From Paraburkholderia aromaticivorans (GTDB taxonomy: Bacteria; Pseudomonadota; Gammaproteobacteria; Burkholderiales; Burkholderiaceae), in the NCBI RefSeq assembly GCF_002278075.1, contig NZ_CP022994.1, positions 1 to 64,000 of the forward strand: 64,000 nt of DNA, in the 5' to 3' direction. Shown in pieces: positions 39,505 through 48,577 of the stretch. How positions within the stretch are numbered: position 1 is the first letter of the stretch; the number at the start of each line of letters is the position of its first letter. Made by a program: the position numbers and the translations under genes. A model generated the notes under the pieces. The model was not told the DNA's origin. It did not search any database and was given only the letters and a program-made list of their open reading frames with translations.

Positions 39505-40659
39505 TTAGAAACTGTGACGGATCCCCACACTGACCTCCGTCTGGCTGCTCGTCGCCGAAGCATTGGCCGCTGTGATGATGTCCGCGTAGGCGAGGCTCAG
39601 GCCATTGCCGCCCGACACGTGCTGATAAGCCGCTTCCGCGTAGAGCGTCGTTCGCTTGCTCAAATGATAGTCGGCATCGATCGTGATCTGCTGATTGTGC
39701 AGCGTGGCAGCCGTCGAACCGGAAAGATGCTCGTTCGTCAGCGTGTAGCCGGCCCCGAGACTGAACGCGCCGCCCAGCGGATAGTGGCCATAGACGCTGT
39801 AGTTGTCGAAGCGCAGATCCTCGCCGCTGATATCGGAAAAGGACGATCCGCCAGTCGCAAGAGAGAGGTAGGTTGAGTGCGTATAAAGAAGGCCGACTGC
39901 GCCTTTCCCGATGTCGAAGCTGGCGCCCGCGCCCAACACGCGTTGATTGGCGGCAGGCAGGATAGCCATATTCGAGCCGACGGCACCACCGCTAGCGTTC
40001 GGGCCGCTCGCCGGATTGGTCGCGTCCATATAGGCCGCGGCAACGTGGAACGGGCCATTGTCATAGCCTGCGCCGACGCTCAGAAGGCTATTACTCGTGA
40101 ACTGGCCGGCTTCGTTGGAAAAGCCGTACATGGCGCCGACATGCCAACCGCCGATGACAGGACTCTCGTACTTGACCGAGTTGCTGACCGTGTAGCCGCC
40201 GCCGACGTTGTCGTTGTCATAGACATGCGCCGACATGTTCCCCCCGAACGAGCAGTAGGCCGACAGCGGACAGAGATAATCGACGATGGGCGTGTACTGC
40301 TTGCCGAACGTCACCGTACCCCAGTGGTCATCCGCGAGGCCAACCCATGACTGGCGCCCGAACAAGTCGCTGCCGAACGGGTTCGAGCCGTTGCTGATCC
40401 CAAATTGGCTTTCCAGCTTGAAGATGGCGTGCATACCGCCGCCAAGATCCTCATTGCCGCTAATACCCCAGACCGTGGTGCTGTTTGCCCCGTTTGCGAG
40501 TCCCCAGGCGGAACCTGCATGCCCATTGCTCTTTTCGCTGTTGGTGTACTGGAGGCTTTCATCGAGAACGCCGTACAGCGTTACGCTGCTTTGCGCATGA
40601 GCGACGGAAATGAGTGCGCTCGCAAACGCGGTCGCTGCCAAGTATTTCTTCATGGACAT
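39505..40659 (-). CDS. Gram-negative porin
   Basis: 384 residues: signal peptide MSMKKYLAATAFASALISVA-HAQ, then SSVTLYGVLDESLQYTNSE, the classical start of beta-proteobacterial trimeric porins, and a C-terminal beta strand ending in Phe (EVSVGIRHSF), the outer-membrane assembly signal. Probably admits the amide or nitrile substrates of the surrounding enzymes. 48 bp from the amidase gene; the 134 bp upstream (40660-40793) hold no other gene. Confidence 0.93.
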   Translation of the reverse strand: MSMKKYLAATAFASALISVAHAQSSVTLYGVLDESLQYTNSEKSNGHAGSAWGLANGANSTTVWGISGNEDLGGGMHAIFKLESQFGISNGSNPFGSDLFGRQSWVGLADDHWGTVTFGKQYTPIVDYLCPLSAYCSFGGNMSAHVYDNDNVGGGYTVSNSVKYESPVIGGWHVGAMYGFSNEAGQFTSNSLLSVGAGYDNGPFHVAAAYMDATNPASGPNASGGAVGSNMAILPAANQRVLGAGASFDIGKGAVGLLYTHSTYLSLATGGSSFSDISGEDLRFDNYSVYGHYPLGGAFSLGAGYTLTNEHLSGSTAATLHNQQITIDADYHLSKRTTLYAEAAYQHVSGGNGLSLAYADIITAANASATSSQTEVSVGIRHSF

Positions 40660-40793
40660 GATGAACCTTTATCTACATCAATAAATATAAATTAGTAATT
40701 CTAACCATTCTTACAGCGACGTTGCAGGCCGTCCGTCGTCGGGCGCCGCGCCAACGGTCTTCCGGTTGAGCGGCCCCCGTTCGAAGCTACCGT

Positions 40794-41810
40794 TCAGCTC
40801 GCGAGCAGCTCACGCAACGCCTTATCGAGCACTTCAATGTCGACGGGACTCGTGCCCGGACCGCCGGCAAAGTGCCCCCAGATGGAGTCGACAACGCGCA
40901 GCTCGGCGTTGGGCATATGCTTGACTTCGAACTCGCTGTCTTCGGGCGGGAAGTAGAGGTCGGTCTTGCAAGGCATCACGATCGCTTTCGCGCGGATCGA
41001 CGAAAGCGCCTTGACGAAGTCGCCTTTGTAGATTTCGTTGTCGCTGATATCGCCGTTTTGCCAGGTCCATAGCATACCGAGCAGATTGTTTGCGTCCTTC
41101 GACAGCAGCCAACCCTCCCAGAATCCGACCAGAAAGTCTTCGAGCGTCGCGTAGCCGAGTTTTTCGAGATCGAGCTTTTCGCGGTAGAACGTCTGAGACA
41201 GACCCCACCCCGCATATACGCGCGCCGCCGCACGCAAGCCCTTTTCCGGCTGCACGTCGTACCAGCCGTCGCGGAACGCGGCGTCGGCGGTCAACGCTGC
41301 CTTGACACCTTCGAGGAACACGAAGTTGTGCCGCGAGCATTTCGAGGTACCCTGAAAGGGCAGGATTCGCTCGACCATCTCCGGATAGAGCGCGCCCCAG
41401 TGAAACGTCTGCAATGCACCCATCGACCAGCCAGTCACGAGCGCGATCTGTTCGATCCCAAACAATTCCGTGACGAGCCGCCATTGCATACGCACGTTGT
41501 CGTACGCGGTCGCGTTAGGAAAGCGTGCTTTGCCGTATGGAGCGGGCGTATTGCTAGGCGATGACGAAAGCCCGTTGCAGAACATATTCGGCACGATGAT
41601 GAAGTACTTGCGCGGATCAAGCGCCTTGTCCTCGCCGATCAGCCATTCATTCTCGTAGTGCTGCCCCGAATACCATGTCGGGTACACGATCACGTTGTTT
41701 TTGGCGGCGTTGAGCGTGCCGTACGTCTTGTATGCGAGCTTCGCGTCGGGAATACGCAAGCCGCATTGCAACACGATGTCGCCGAGAGAAAAGATTTTGT
41801 AATCGGACAT
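40794..41810 (-). CDS. MetX-like alpha/beta hydrolase
   Basis: 338 residues from ATG 41810 (AAGGA at 10 bp). Alpha/beta-hydrolase of the homoserine O-acetyltransferase-like family: nucleophile elbow GWSMGALQT, acid in CKTDLYFPPEDSE, and His in SIWGHFAGGPG. The context (transporter, porin, amidases) makes methionine synthesis unlikely; an ester or amide hydrolase role for an imported N-compound is more plausible. Cotranscribed with the permease upstream. Confidence 0.85.
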   Translation of the reverse strand: MSDYKIFSLGDIVLQCGLRIPDAKLAYKTYGTLNAAKNNVIVYPTWYSGQHYENEWLIGEDKALDPRKYFIIVPNMFCNGLSSSPSNTPAPYGKARFPNATAYDNVRMQWRLVTELFGIEQIALVTGWSMGALQTFHWGALYPEMVERILPFQGTSKCSRHNFVFLEGVKAALTADAAFRDGWYDVQPEKGLRAAARVYAGWGLSQTFYREKLDLEKLGYATLEDFLVGFWEGWLLSKDANNLLGMLWTWQNGDISDNEIYKGDFVKALSSIRAKAIVMPCKTDLYFPPEDSEFEVKHMPNAELRVVDSIWGHFAGGPGTSPVDIEVLDKALRELLAS

Positions 41811-41891
41811 GTTCGACCAATCCTTGATGAAGACACATTGATGTAGGCACGCGGGCATGGGCCCGCTTCGCCTGGCGACGCCATCGGATCG

Positions 41892-43220
41892 TCAAGCGCG
41901 ATCCGCGGCCACGCTCGCTTTCTTCGACATCTGCGTGATCAATCCATAGGCGATCGCGCTAACGATGAATGCCGACACGGCCGTCGAAAGCGTGGGGACT
42001 TGCTTCTCGACGATATACGCCACCGCCGATCCGATCGCCCACGCGGCGAATGCCTGAGCACGCCACTGCCGGTCGATTTCGGCACCAGGCCGCGCAAGGT
42101 ACAGATCGACAATCACGATCGCCCCGATCGGCGGAACGATGATGCCGAGCAGAGAGAGCCAGGGAATGAACAGCGCCCACACGTTGGCCGCCGCAACGGC
42201 GATTCCGACGGCGGCCAGGATGACTGCGGCCGTGCGCATCTTGACGCCGACGATCCTCGACCAGCCGACAGCGGAGTTATAGAGACAGTGGGCGCAAACG
42301 GAGCCAAGGCTGCAGAACAGGAAGACGACGGCAATCGCGCTCAGCCAGGTCTCGTGCTGATGGAGCATGTAGCCGAACATGTTGTCCATGGCGAACGGCT
42401 GCGGATCGGGCAATGCGATGGCCGCCGTCATGATGCCGCCCATCAGCATCGCATAGCAGTTCGCGAACGGAAACGCCGTAAACGTCGCAACCAACGAGTC
42501 GCGGCCGTTCTTCGCCCAACGATTGAAGTCGGGCGACACTGTGCCCGCGTCGACGAAGAGGCTGATGACGATCGTCAGTCCGACGCCGAATGCCATCGAC
42601 GATGCCGGGTGCGTGCCGCTATACGCGAAGACGGCGCTCCAGCCCGTATGGCCTGCGGCATCGATGGCCACCCAGGTCCCGAGCACGAGAAAGAGCGGCA
42701 CGGAGATCATGCCGAGCCAATGAAGGCCCCGTATGCCGACGAACGTCACCGCGAGATACAGCACACCCGCAATGCACGTCATCGCAAGATAACTCGCCCC
42801 CGACGATGAATGAATGAGATTGCCCGTGATGCCGGTCTGCACCGCGTACCATCCAAGCAGCAGGCTGGAAAGCAGGCCCGAGGCCAGAGCGTAGCCCTTG
42901 CGCCCGAAGACGCGGCTCGCAAGCAGCGCGAAGTTGAGCCCGTGCTTCGCTCCCAGACCGCCGAGCAAAGCGACATACGCGAACATCAGCACATTTCCGA
43001 GGAGCATCGCGGCCAGCGCACGGCCGAAGCCCATCCCTGCGACTAGGATGGAGCCGGTCATTGCACTGGTGATGATCATCGGAAAGCTGATCCATACCGT
43101 TGCTACCGATAGCATACTGCGCCGCGCCGCCTGCGGAACCGGCGCGCGTTCGTACTCTTCTCCGAGCACATGCTCGAGCGCCGTTTCGCCGTCGGCGCCT
43201 ATCGATTGTGGAGATGACAT
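41892..43220 (-). CDS. NCS1-family permease
   Basis: 442 residues, about 12 membrane segments, of the cytosine/purine permease (NCS1) family: WISFPMIITSAMTGSILVAG near the start, and FVDAGTVSPDFNRWAKNGRD in the middle, a hallmark segment. ATG 43220 is used; the open frame upstream runs into the leader. Likely imports an amide, urea-like or cyclic N-compound. First gene of the leftward operon behind the minus-strand ANTAR-type leader. Confidence 0.9.
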   Translation of the reverse strand: MSSPQSIGADGETALEHVLGEEYERAPVPQAARRSMLSVATVWISFPMIITSAMTGSILVAGMGFGRALAAMLLGNVLMFAYVALLGGLGAKHGLNFALLASRVFGRKGYALASGLLSSLLLGWYAVQTGITGNLIHSSSGASYLAMTCIAGVLYLAVTFVGIRGLHWLGMISVPLFLVLGTWVAIDAAGHTGWSAVFAYSGTHPASSMAFGVGLTIVISLFVDAGTVSPDFNRWAKNGRDSLVATFTAFPFANCYAMLMGGIMTAAIALPDPQPFAMDNMFGYMLHQHETWLSAIAVVFLFCSLGSVCAHCLYNSAVGWSRIVGVKMRTAAVILAAVGIAVAAANVWALFIPWLSLLGIIVPPIGAIVIVDLYLARPGAEIDRQWRAQAFAAWAIGSAVAYIVEKQVPTLSTAVSAFIVSAIAYGLITQMSKKASVAADRA

Positions 43221-43280
43221 GACGTACTTTTCCCAATGAGGCCTGTGCCGATATCGCATCGGCGCAGATTCGAGTTGGCC

Positions 43281-43359
43281 AAAAAAAAAAGCCCACCCAG
43301 ACGCCTTTTTGGGCGCTGGGTGGGCTCTGTTGCCCGTTGCATTCGTCGCTGTTGACGAA
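43281..43359 (-). promoter_or_regulatory. ANTAR-type antitermination leader, leftward operon
   Basis: On the minus strand: hairpin P1 TTCGTC-AACAGC-GACGAA (43342-43359), hairpin P2 GGGC-AACAGA-GCCC (43322-43335), and a terminator AGCCCACCCAG...CTGGGTGGGCT with ten T (43281-43326). The 3' arm of P2 is the 5' arm of the terminator, so P2 binding by AmiR would prevent termination. The two six-base loops share AACAG. Confidence 0.8.
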
Positions 43360-43404
43360 CCGGTTGTCGTAGACGTGCCGAAGCATCGAGCGACGAAAAT
43401 GCGT

Positions 43405-43410
43405 TGTCAA
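43405..43410 (-). promoter_or_regulatory. -35 element of the leftward promoter
   Basis: Minus strand ATCGCTTGACAACG with TTGACA at 43405-43410; the -10 17 bp on would be GATGCT (weak). The same ATCGCTTGACAAC occurs in the rightward promoter at 43485. Confidence 0.5.
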
Positions 43411-43484
43411 GCGATTTCGCGGAGTGTCGTGCGGACTGCATGTGCAGAGCGAGCGCGTCGTGTCGATCACAAGTTTCATATCGC

Positions 43485-43513
43485 TTGACAACCGTTCGGC
43501 CGTTTCGTAGCCT
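43485..43513 (+). promoter_or_regulatory. Promoter of amiE operon
   Basis: TTGACA (43485-43490), 17-bp spacer, TAGCCT (43508-43513). Transcription would begin near 43520, just before the leader hairpins. Confidence 0.62.
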
Positions 43514-43531
43514 ACTTGCCAATCAACGTGT

Positions 43532-43613
43532 CGCCCTGCCGCCAACATTGCCGGCAAGGCGCAAAAGGCAACAGAGCCCGAACAGACCTGCGAGTCTGCT
43601 CGGGCTTTTTTTT
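43532..43613 (+). promoter_or_regulatory. ANTAR-type antitermination leader, amiE operon
   Basis: P1 hairpin at 43532-43561 (CGCCCTGCCG / CGGCAAGGCG with loop AACATT), P2 hairpin GGC-AACAGA-GCC (43567-43578), and terminator AGCCCGAACAGAC-CTGCGA-GTCTGCTCGGGCT with eight T (43575-43613). P2 and the terminator share bases 43576-43578. In Pseudomonas aeruginosa AmiR acts on the amiE leader in this way. Confidence 0.82.
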
Positions 43614-43647
43614 GGGTCGTTTCCCGCCCAAACTCGGAGAAAAAGCA

Positions 43648-44685
43648 ATGCGTCATGGTGATATTTCCAGCAGCAACGACTGCGTCGGCGTGGCTGTCGT
43701 CAACTACAAGATGCCGCGCCTTCATACGAAGGCGGAGGTGCTCGAGAATGCGCGAAAGATCGCGGACATGGTCGTCGGCATGAAGCAGGGGCTGCCGGGC
43801 ATGGACCTCGTCATCTTCCCCGAATATTCGACGCACGGAATCATGTACGACCCGAAGGAGATGTACGAAACGGCGTCGACGGTGCCGGGTGCTGAAACTG
43901 AGATTTTCAGTGCGGCTTGCAAAAAAGCCAACGTGTGGGGCGTCTTCTCGCTCACGGGCGAGCAGCACGAAGAACATCCGCGCAAGGCGCCGTATAACAC
44001 GCTCGTGCTTATGAACAATCACGGCGAGATCGTCCAGAAGTATCGCAAGATCATGCCGTGGACGCCGATCGAAGGTTGGTATCCCGGCGACTGCACTTAT
44101 GTTTCGGAGGGTCCGAAAGGGCTAAAGATCAGTCTCATCATCTGCGACGACGGCAACTACCCGGAAATCTGGCGTGACTGCGCGATGCGCGGCGCGGAAC
44201 TGATCGTGCGCTGCCAAGGCTACATGTATCCGGCCAAGGAGCAGCAGGTTATGGTTGCGAAGACGATGGCGTGGATGAACAACGTCTACGTCGCTGTGGC
44301 AAATGCCACCGGCTTCGACGGTGTGTATTCGTACTTCGGTCATTCGGCGATCGTCGGTTTCGATGGGCGTTCGCTCGGCGAATGCGGGACCGAGGAAATG
44401 GGCATTCAGTACGCCGAGCTTTCGGTCAGTCTGCTACGCGATGCGCGCAGGAACATGCAGTCGCAGAACCATCTCTACAAACTGCTGCACCGCGGCTACA
44501 CCGGCAAGATCAATTCCGGCGAGGACATCCATGGCGTAGCGGCTTGTCCATTCGAGTTCTACGGCAAGTGGGTCAACGACCCTGAAGGCACGCGCCGCGC
44601 GGTGGAGGCGCTCACGCGTGCGATGCCCGGCACGCCTGAATGTCCGGTCGAAGGTATTCCGCACGCCGATCCGGCCCACCGGTAA
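43648..44685 (+). CDS. amiE: Aliphatic amidase AmiE
   Basis: 345 residues, near-colinear with Pseudomonas aeruginosa AmiE (346): [20 protein letters not shown] at the start, [20 protein letters not shown] around the nucleophile Cys166, with Glu59 (IFPEYST) and Lys134 (YRKIMPW) completing the nitrilase-type triad. Hydrolyses acetamide and propionamide to acid plus ammonia; forms a homohexamer in the cytoplasm. First gene of the ami operon, behind a terminator/antiterminator leader. Confidence 0.96.
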   Translation: MRHGDISSSNDCVGVAVVNYKMPRLHTKAEVLENARKIADMVVGMKQGLPGMDLVIFPEYSTHGIMYDPKEMYETASTVPGAETEIFSAACKKANVWGVFSLTGEQHEEHPRKAPYNTLVLMNNHGEIVQKYRKIMPWTPIEGWYPGDCTYVSEGPKGLKISLIICDDGNYPEIWRDCAMRGAELIVRCQGYMYPAKEQQVMVAKTMAWMNNVYVAVANATGFDGVYSYFGHSAIVGFDGRSLGECGTEEMGIQYAELSVSLLRDARRNMQSQNHLYKLLHRGYTGKINSGEDIHGVAACPFEFYGKWVNDPEGTRRAVEALTRAMPGTPECPVEGIPHADPAHR

Positions 44686-44737
44686 AGCATGCTGCGCGCC
44701 GGGAAACCGGCGCAGCGATTCACGAGGGATGACGCCA

Positions 44738-45547
44738 ATGCAGGATAACCTTGCTCAATACAGAATCAGGACGGAGCCTTACTACCGGCCGATCGATCAA
44801 GAGATCGAATTATTTGCCGCGGCTTACTCGCAGCGCTTGCCGATAATTTTGAAAGGCCCGACAGGGTGCGGCAAAACGCGCTTCGTCGAATACATGGCGT
44901 CGCGACTGAACAAGGCGCTGGTGACAGTCGCATGCAACGAAGACACGACCGCGTCCGACCTCACCGGTCGCTTTCTGCTAAACGGCGACGGCACCGAGTG
45001 GCACGACGGACCGCTGACCACCGCCGCCCGCTATGGCGCGATCTGCTACCTCGACGAAGTCGTCGAGGCACGCTCGGATACGCTCGTCGTCATTCACCCG
45101 CTGACCGACGACCGCCGTATGCTGCCGCTCGACAAGCGCGGCGAATTGATCCACGCGCATCCGGACTTTCAGTTGGTGGTGTCCTACAACCCCGGATACC
45201 AGGCATTTGGAAAAGACCTCAAACCATCGACCCGGCAACGCTTCGGCGCAATCGAGTTCCACTACCCCGACGAGGCCGCCGAAGCCGATATCGTCGCGCA
45301 CGAAAGCGAAGTCGATCGCGATATCGCCATCAAGCTCGTGCGCATTGCCACCCAGTCGCGCAAGCTTCGTGGCCGGGGATTGGCCGAAGGCATATCGACA
45401 CGCATGTTGGTGCATGCTTGCGGATTGATACGCGGCGGAATTGACGTTCATGCCGCCTGTGCGCTCGCCATGACGCGCCCGCTCACCGACGACGAGGAGG
45501 TGCGGACTGCGCTCGACGGCTTCGTTCGTGCGCAGTTCGGAACGTGA
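44738..45547 (+). CDS. MoxR/CbbQ-family AAA+ ATPase
   Basis: 269 residues from ATG 44738 (GAGGG 9 bp upstream). Walker A GPTGCGKT, Walker B AICYLDEVVEA, sensor VVSYNPGYQAFGKDLKPSTR: the CbbQ/NirQ/NorQ subgroup. These work with a VWA-domain partner (CbbO/NorD) as activases or metal/cofactor chaperones. It stands where P. aeruginosa has amiB (a ClpX-like ATPase), between amiE and amiC, so it may assemble or protect an amide-related enzyme. Overlaps the next gene by 4 bp. Confidence 0.9.
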   Translation: MQDNLAQYRIRTEPYYRPIDQEIELFAAAYSQRLPIILKGPTGCGKTRFVEYMASRLNKALVTVACNEDTTASDLTGRFLLNGDGTEWHDGPLTTAARYGAICYLDEVVEARSDTLVVIHPLTDDRRMLPLDKRGELIHAHPDFQLVVSYNPGYQAFGKDLKPSTRQRFGAIEFHYPDEAAEADIVAHESEVDRDIAIKLVRIATQSRKLRGRGLAEGISTRMLVHACGLIRGGIDVHAACALAMTRPLTDDEEVRTALDGFVRAQFGT

Positions 45548-47298
45548 TTGACATGCCGAACGAACGCGCAAGCGACAAGCTATCGGCAACCGCACAAAGC
45601 GGCGCGGCCGCATCGTTTGCCGGCACCACGCGCATGCTCGAATGCTACGCCGCGGGATTCGAGCTTCAGTATGCCGATTCGATTGCCGCGCCGGCCGAGC
45701 AGAGAGCGATACGCGTCTCGATCGACACTAACGTGTTGGCCGAGACTGGCGGCGCGCCAACACGCACTTCGATTAGCGCAGGCACGATTCGCATTGCGCA
45801 GGCGCCTGCATGCGACGGCCCGACCGCGGTGCGACTATACGAAGCGTCCGTCGCTCACGCGCTCGCGCATTTGCGCTACTCGCGCCGCGCTTCGCCGATC
45901 GGCTCGCGCGGACCGCTGAGGGTTGCCGTAGCGTCGTTGATCGAGGATGCGCGCGTCGAACGTCTGCTGATGCGCGAGTATCCGGGCCTGCGCGGCTTGT
46001 GGGGCAAGTTTCATGCGGCGTCGTGGGAGCACGGCCCGCTGACCTTCACCTCACTCGCGGCGCGGCTCGCCCGCGCCCTGCACGATCCCGCCTATGACGA
46101 CCCCAACCATTGGGTCCGCAAAGGGCGCGAACTCGTCGAAGAGATCGCGTCGCGTGCCGACGATACCGCCGCCTACGAGGAAGTCGCTGACATACTGGCA
46201 GTCGACCTCGCGCAGATGCGAGTGCGATTCGACGCTTCATCGTACTGCGTCGAGCCGCCCTATCGCGACGACAACACCTACTTGTGGGCAGCCGAATGCG
46301 AACCCGTGCACGCGCGAATGGAACAGGCCTCCGGTGCGGTCGATCAGGCAACGGCGCGGCCCGACATGGCGGATAGTCCGATTGCGCACGACGACACACC
46401 ACCGCCTGGCACAATGCTGCGCGCTCACCGCTATCCTGAGTGGCACGCCCGGGTTGGCCTTGTCTTCGACGATTGGACCTGCGTCTATGACCGTGAGCGC
46501 ACAACGGAGCCTGCCCGCGACGGCGACAGCGCGACGCGCAAGAACGCTGACAGCGGACGAGCGCCGCCACGCTGGTGGTATCGGCCGGCCGAGCGCCTCC
46601 GCGGACGATTCGAAGGCGACGAGCTCGACCTGGGCGCAATCATCGACTACGGCGTCGCGCGACGCATGGGCGTGCCCAACGAGGGCAAAGTGTTTCTGCA
46701 AAAGCGGCGCGTGCGGCCGAGCATGTCAGTATTGCTTCTGCTCGATTTTTCCGCATCGACTGGCGACCTGGTTGAAGCTCGGGACACGACCGTGCTGGAT
46801 ATCGAAAAGGAGGCCGCGGCAGCGATCGCGACTGCGCTCGACTCGACGTCCACGCGCATCGCGCTGCATGGCTTCGCGTCGAACGGCCGCCACGAGGTCC
46901 GTTATCTGCGCATCAAGGATTTCGACGAGCCGTTCGCCGAAGCGCAGCGCCAGAGGCTGCAAGCGCAGCAGGGTGCATTCTCGACGCGCATGGGCGCCGC
47001 TTTGCGGCATGCGGCGACGCAATTCGACGACGAGAACAGCGAGGCAAAGGTGCTCGTGCTCGTCACGGACGGCGAGCCGTCTGACGTCGACGTCCACGAT
47101 TCCTCTCATCTGATCGAAGACGCCCGCCATGCCGTGTCAGGAGTGTCTGCGCGCGGCATCCTGCCGTTCTGCTTCGCCCTCGACAGAGATGCGGACCGAT
47201 ACGTCCGGACGATTTTCGGCTCCGATCGCTGCATGGTGCTGAGCGGTGTGGCGAATTTGGCGTCTCACGTCAGCAAGGTGATCGGAAGCCTGATATGA
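45544..47298 (+). CDS. CbbO/NorD-like VWA protein
   Basis: 584 residues, GTG start overlapping the previous stop (an ATG at 45553 is an alternative). N-terminal region with a helical fold (LYEASVAHALAHLRYSRRAS), and a C-terminal von Willebrand A domain with a MIDAS-like motif LLLLDFSASTGD and LVLVTDGEPSDVDVHD. This is the standard partner of a CbbQ-type AAA+ protein. Probably acts in the same complex, linking the ATPase to its substrate. Confidence 0.88.
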   Translation: MIDMPNERASDKLSATAQSGAAASFAGTTRMLECYAAGFELQYADSIAAPAEQRAIRVSIDTNVLAETGGAPTRTSISAGTIRIAQAPACDGPTAVRLYEASVAHALAHLRYSRRASPIGSRGPLRVAVASLIEDARVERLLMREYPGLRGLWGKFHAASWEHGPLTFTSLAARLARALHDPAYDDPNHWVRKGRELVEEIASRADDTAAYEEVADILAVDLAQMRVRFDASSYCVEPPYRDDNTYLWAAECEPVHARMEQASGAVDQATARPDMADSPIAHDDTPPPGTMLRAHRYPEWHARVGLVFDDWTCVYDRERTTEPARDGDSATRKNADSGRAPPRWWYRPAERLRGRFEGDELDLGAIIDYGVARRMGVPNEGKVFLQKRRVRPSMSVLLLLDFSASTGDLVEARDTTVLDIEKEAAAAIATALDSTSTRIALHGFASNGRHEVRYLRIKDFDEPFAEAQRQRLQAQQGAFSTRMGAALRHAATQFDDENSEAKVLVLVTDGEPSDVDVHDSSHLIEDARHAVSGVSARGILPFCFALDRDADRYVRTIFGSDRCMVLSGVANLASHVSKVIGSLI

Positions 47299-47355
47299 GC
47301 GAGCGAACACATGGCGCCGGCATCAATCGCGTCCGCGCTTTTTTGGTAGGAGACA

Positions 47356-48561
47356 ATGAAGGCTCGGCCGCACGGCTCTCCGTTAATTGAGACTAGGCGA
47401 ACCAACCGAATACAGGCGCGCACAACCGTGGCACATACCAACACAATCAAGGTAGGGGTATTGTTTTCGAAAACCGGCATTACGTCGGCGATCGAGTCGT
47501 CGCAACTATATGGGACGCTCTTCGCGATTCGCGAAATCAACGATGCCGGCGGCATCGCAGGACGCGAGCTCGTGCCGATCAGCTACGACCCAGGATCAGA
47601 TCCCGTTAAATATCGCATGTTTGCAGAGCGACTCATCCTGACCGACGATGTTCAAGTCATTTTCGGCTGCTACATGTCGAGCGCGCGAAAAGCCGTGGTG
47701 CCGGTCGTCGAGCGCTGGAATCGGCTGCTGTTCTACGGCACGCTTTACGAAGGCTTCGAGTACTCGGAAAACGTCATCTATACCGGCGCGGCACCCAATC
47801 AGAACAGCGTGCAGTTGGCCGATTTCATGACGTCGAACTTTGGTGCGCGCATCTATCTGGTCGGCTCCAATTACATCTTCCCGTACGAGTCGAACCGCAT
47901 CATGTCGGACCTGGTCTCGCAGTACCGTGGCGGCGCGAAGCTTGGCGAACGGTACGTGCGCCTCGATGCCACCAAGGATGACTTCGCCGAAATCGTCGAG
48001 GACATTCGCACGACCCGCCCGGATTTCATATTTTCGACCGTGGTCGGCGACGCGACGCAGCACTTCTATCGCGCCTACGCGCACGCCGGCCTCGATCCCG
48101 CATCGATGCCGATTGCGAGCCTGACGACCTCGGAAGTCGAGGTCGCGCAGATGGGCGACATCGCGGAAGGCCATTTTACGGCGGCACCTTATTTCCGTTC
48201 GATCGCGTCATCAACCAATCGGCGCTGTCTGGAGAAATTCGGCCGAATGCTCGGATCCGAAACGATACCGAACGCAAGCTGGGAAGCGGCCTACTTTCAG
48301 GTCCATTTCTTTGCGCAGGCAATGCGTGCGGTTGGCTCGGCCGACATCGAGACGCTGATGCCCGAGTTGCTCCGCAGCGAATTCGACGCGCCGCAGGGTC
48401 GTGTCAGTATCGACCCATCGACTCACCATACAAATTTAAATCCGCGCATCGGACGTGTGAACCGCGAGGGAGAATTCGACGTCGTATGGGAAGCGCCGGC
48501 ACCTATACGGCCGGATCCCTATCTCGTCGCCCACACACTCGGTGACTGGATGGTTCGATGA
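47356..48561 (+). CDS. amiC: Amide-binding negative regulator AmiC
   Basis: 401 residues, a periplasmic-binding-protein fold kept in the cytoplasm (no signal peptide). Clear AmiC blocks: IFGCYMSSARKAVVPVVERW, YEGFEYSENVIYTGAAPNQN, SNYIFPYESNRIM, IRPDPYLVAHTLGDW. In Pseudomonas AmiC sequesters AmiR and releases it when acetamide binds. Immediately upstream of amiR, as in the ami operon. TAGGAG precedes ATG 47356; an internal ATG-less start is unlikely. Confidence 0.94.
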   Translation: MKARPHGSPLIETRRTNRIQARTTVAHTNTIKVGVLFSKTGITSAIESSQLYGTLFAIREINDAGGIAGRELVPISYDPGSDPVKYRMFAERLILTDDVQVIFGCYMSSARKAVVPVVERWNRLLFYGTLYEGFEYSENVIYTGAAPNQNSVQLADFMTSNFGARIYLVGSNYIFPYESNRIMSDLVSQYRGGAKLGERYVRLDATKDDFAEIVEDIRTTRPDFIFSTVVGDATQHFYRAYAHAGLDPASMPIASLTTSEVEVAQMGDIAEGHFTAAPYFRSIASSTNRRCLEKFGRMLGSETIPNASWEAAYFQVHFFAQAMRAVGSADIETLMPELLRSEFDAPQGRVSIDPSTHHTNLNPRIGRVNREGEFDVVWEAPAPIRPDPYLVAHTLGDWMVR

Positions 48562-48577
48562 CGAGCGGGAGCAGTGA

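Noticed and set aside
43281..43613. Terminators here as simple convergent ends of flanking genes
   Set aside because: They lie upstream of the gene starts they precede and overlap with hairpins, so they are leader attenuators rather than 3' ends.
44738..45547. Naming the AAA+ gene amiB
   Set aside because: AmiB of Pseudomonas is a larger ClpX-like protein; this one has the CbbQ/NorQ pattern, so the symbol was left empty.
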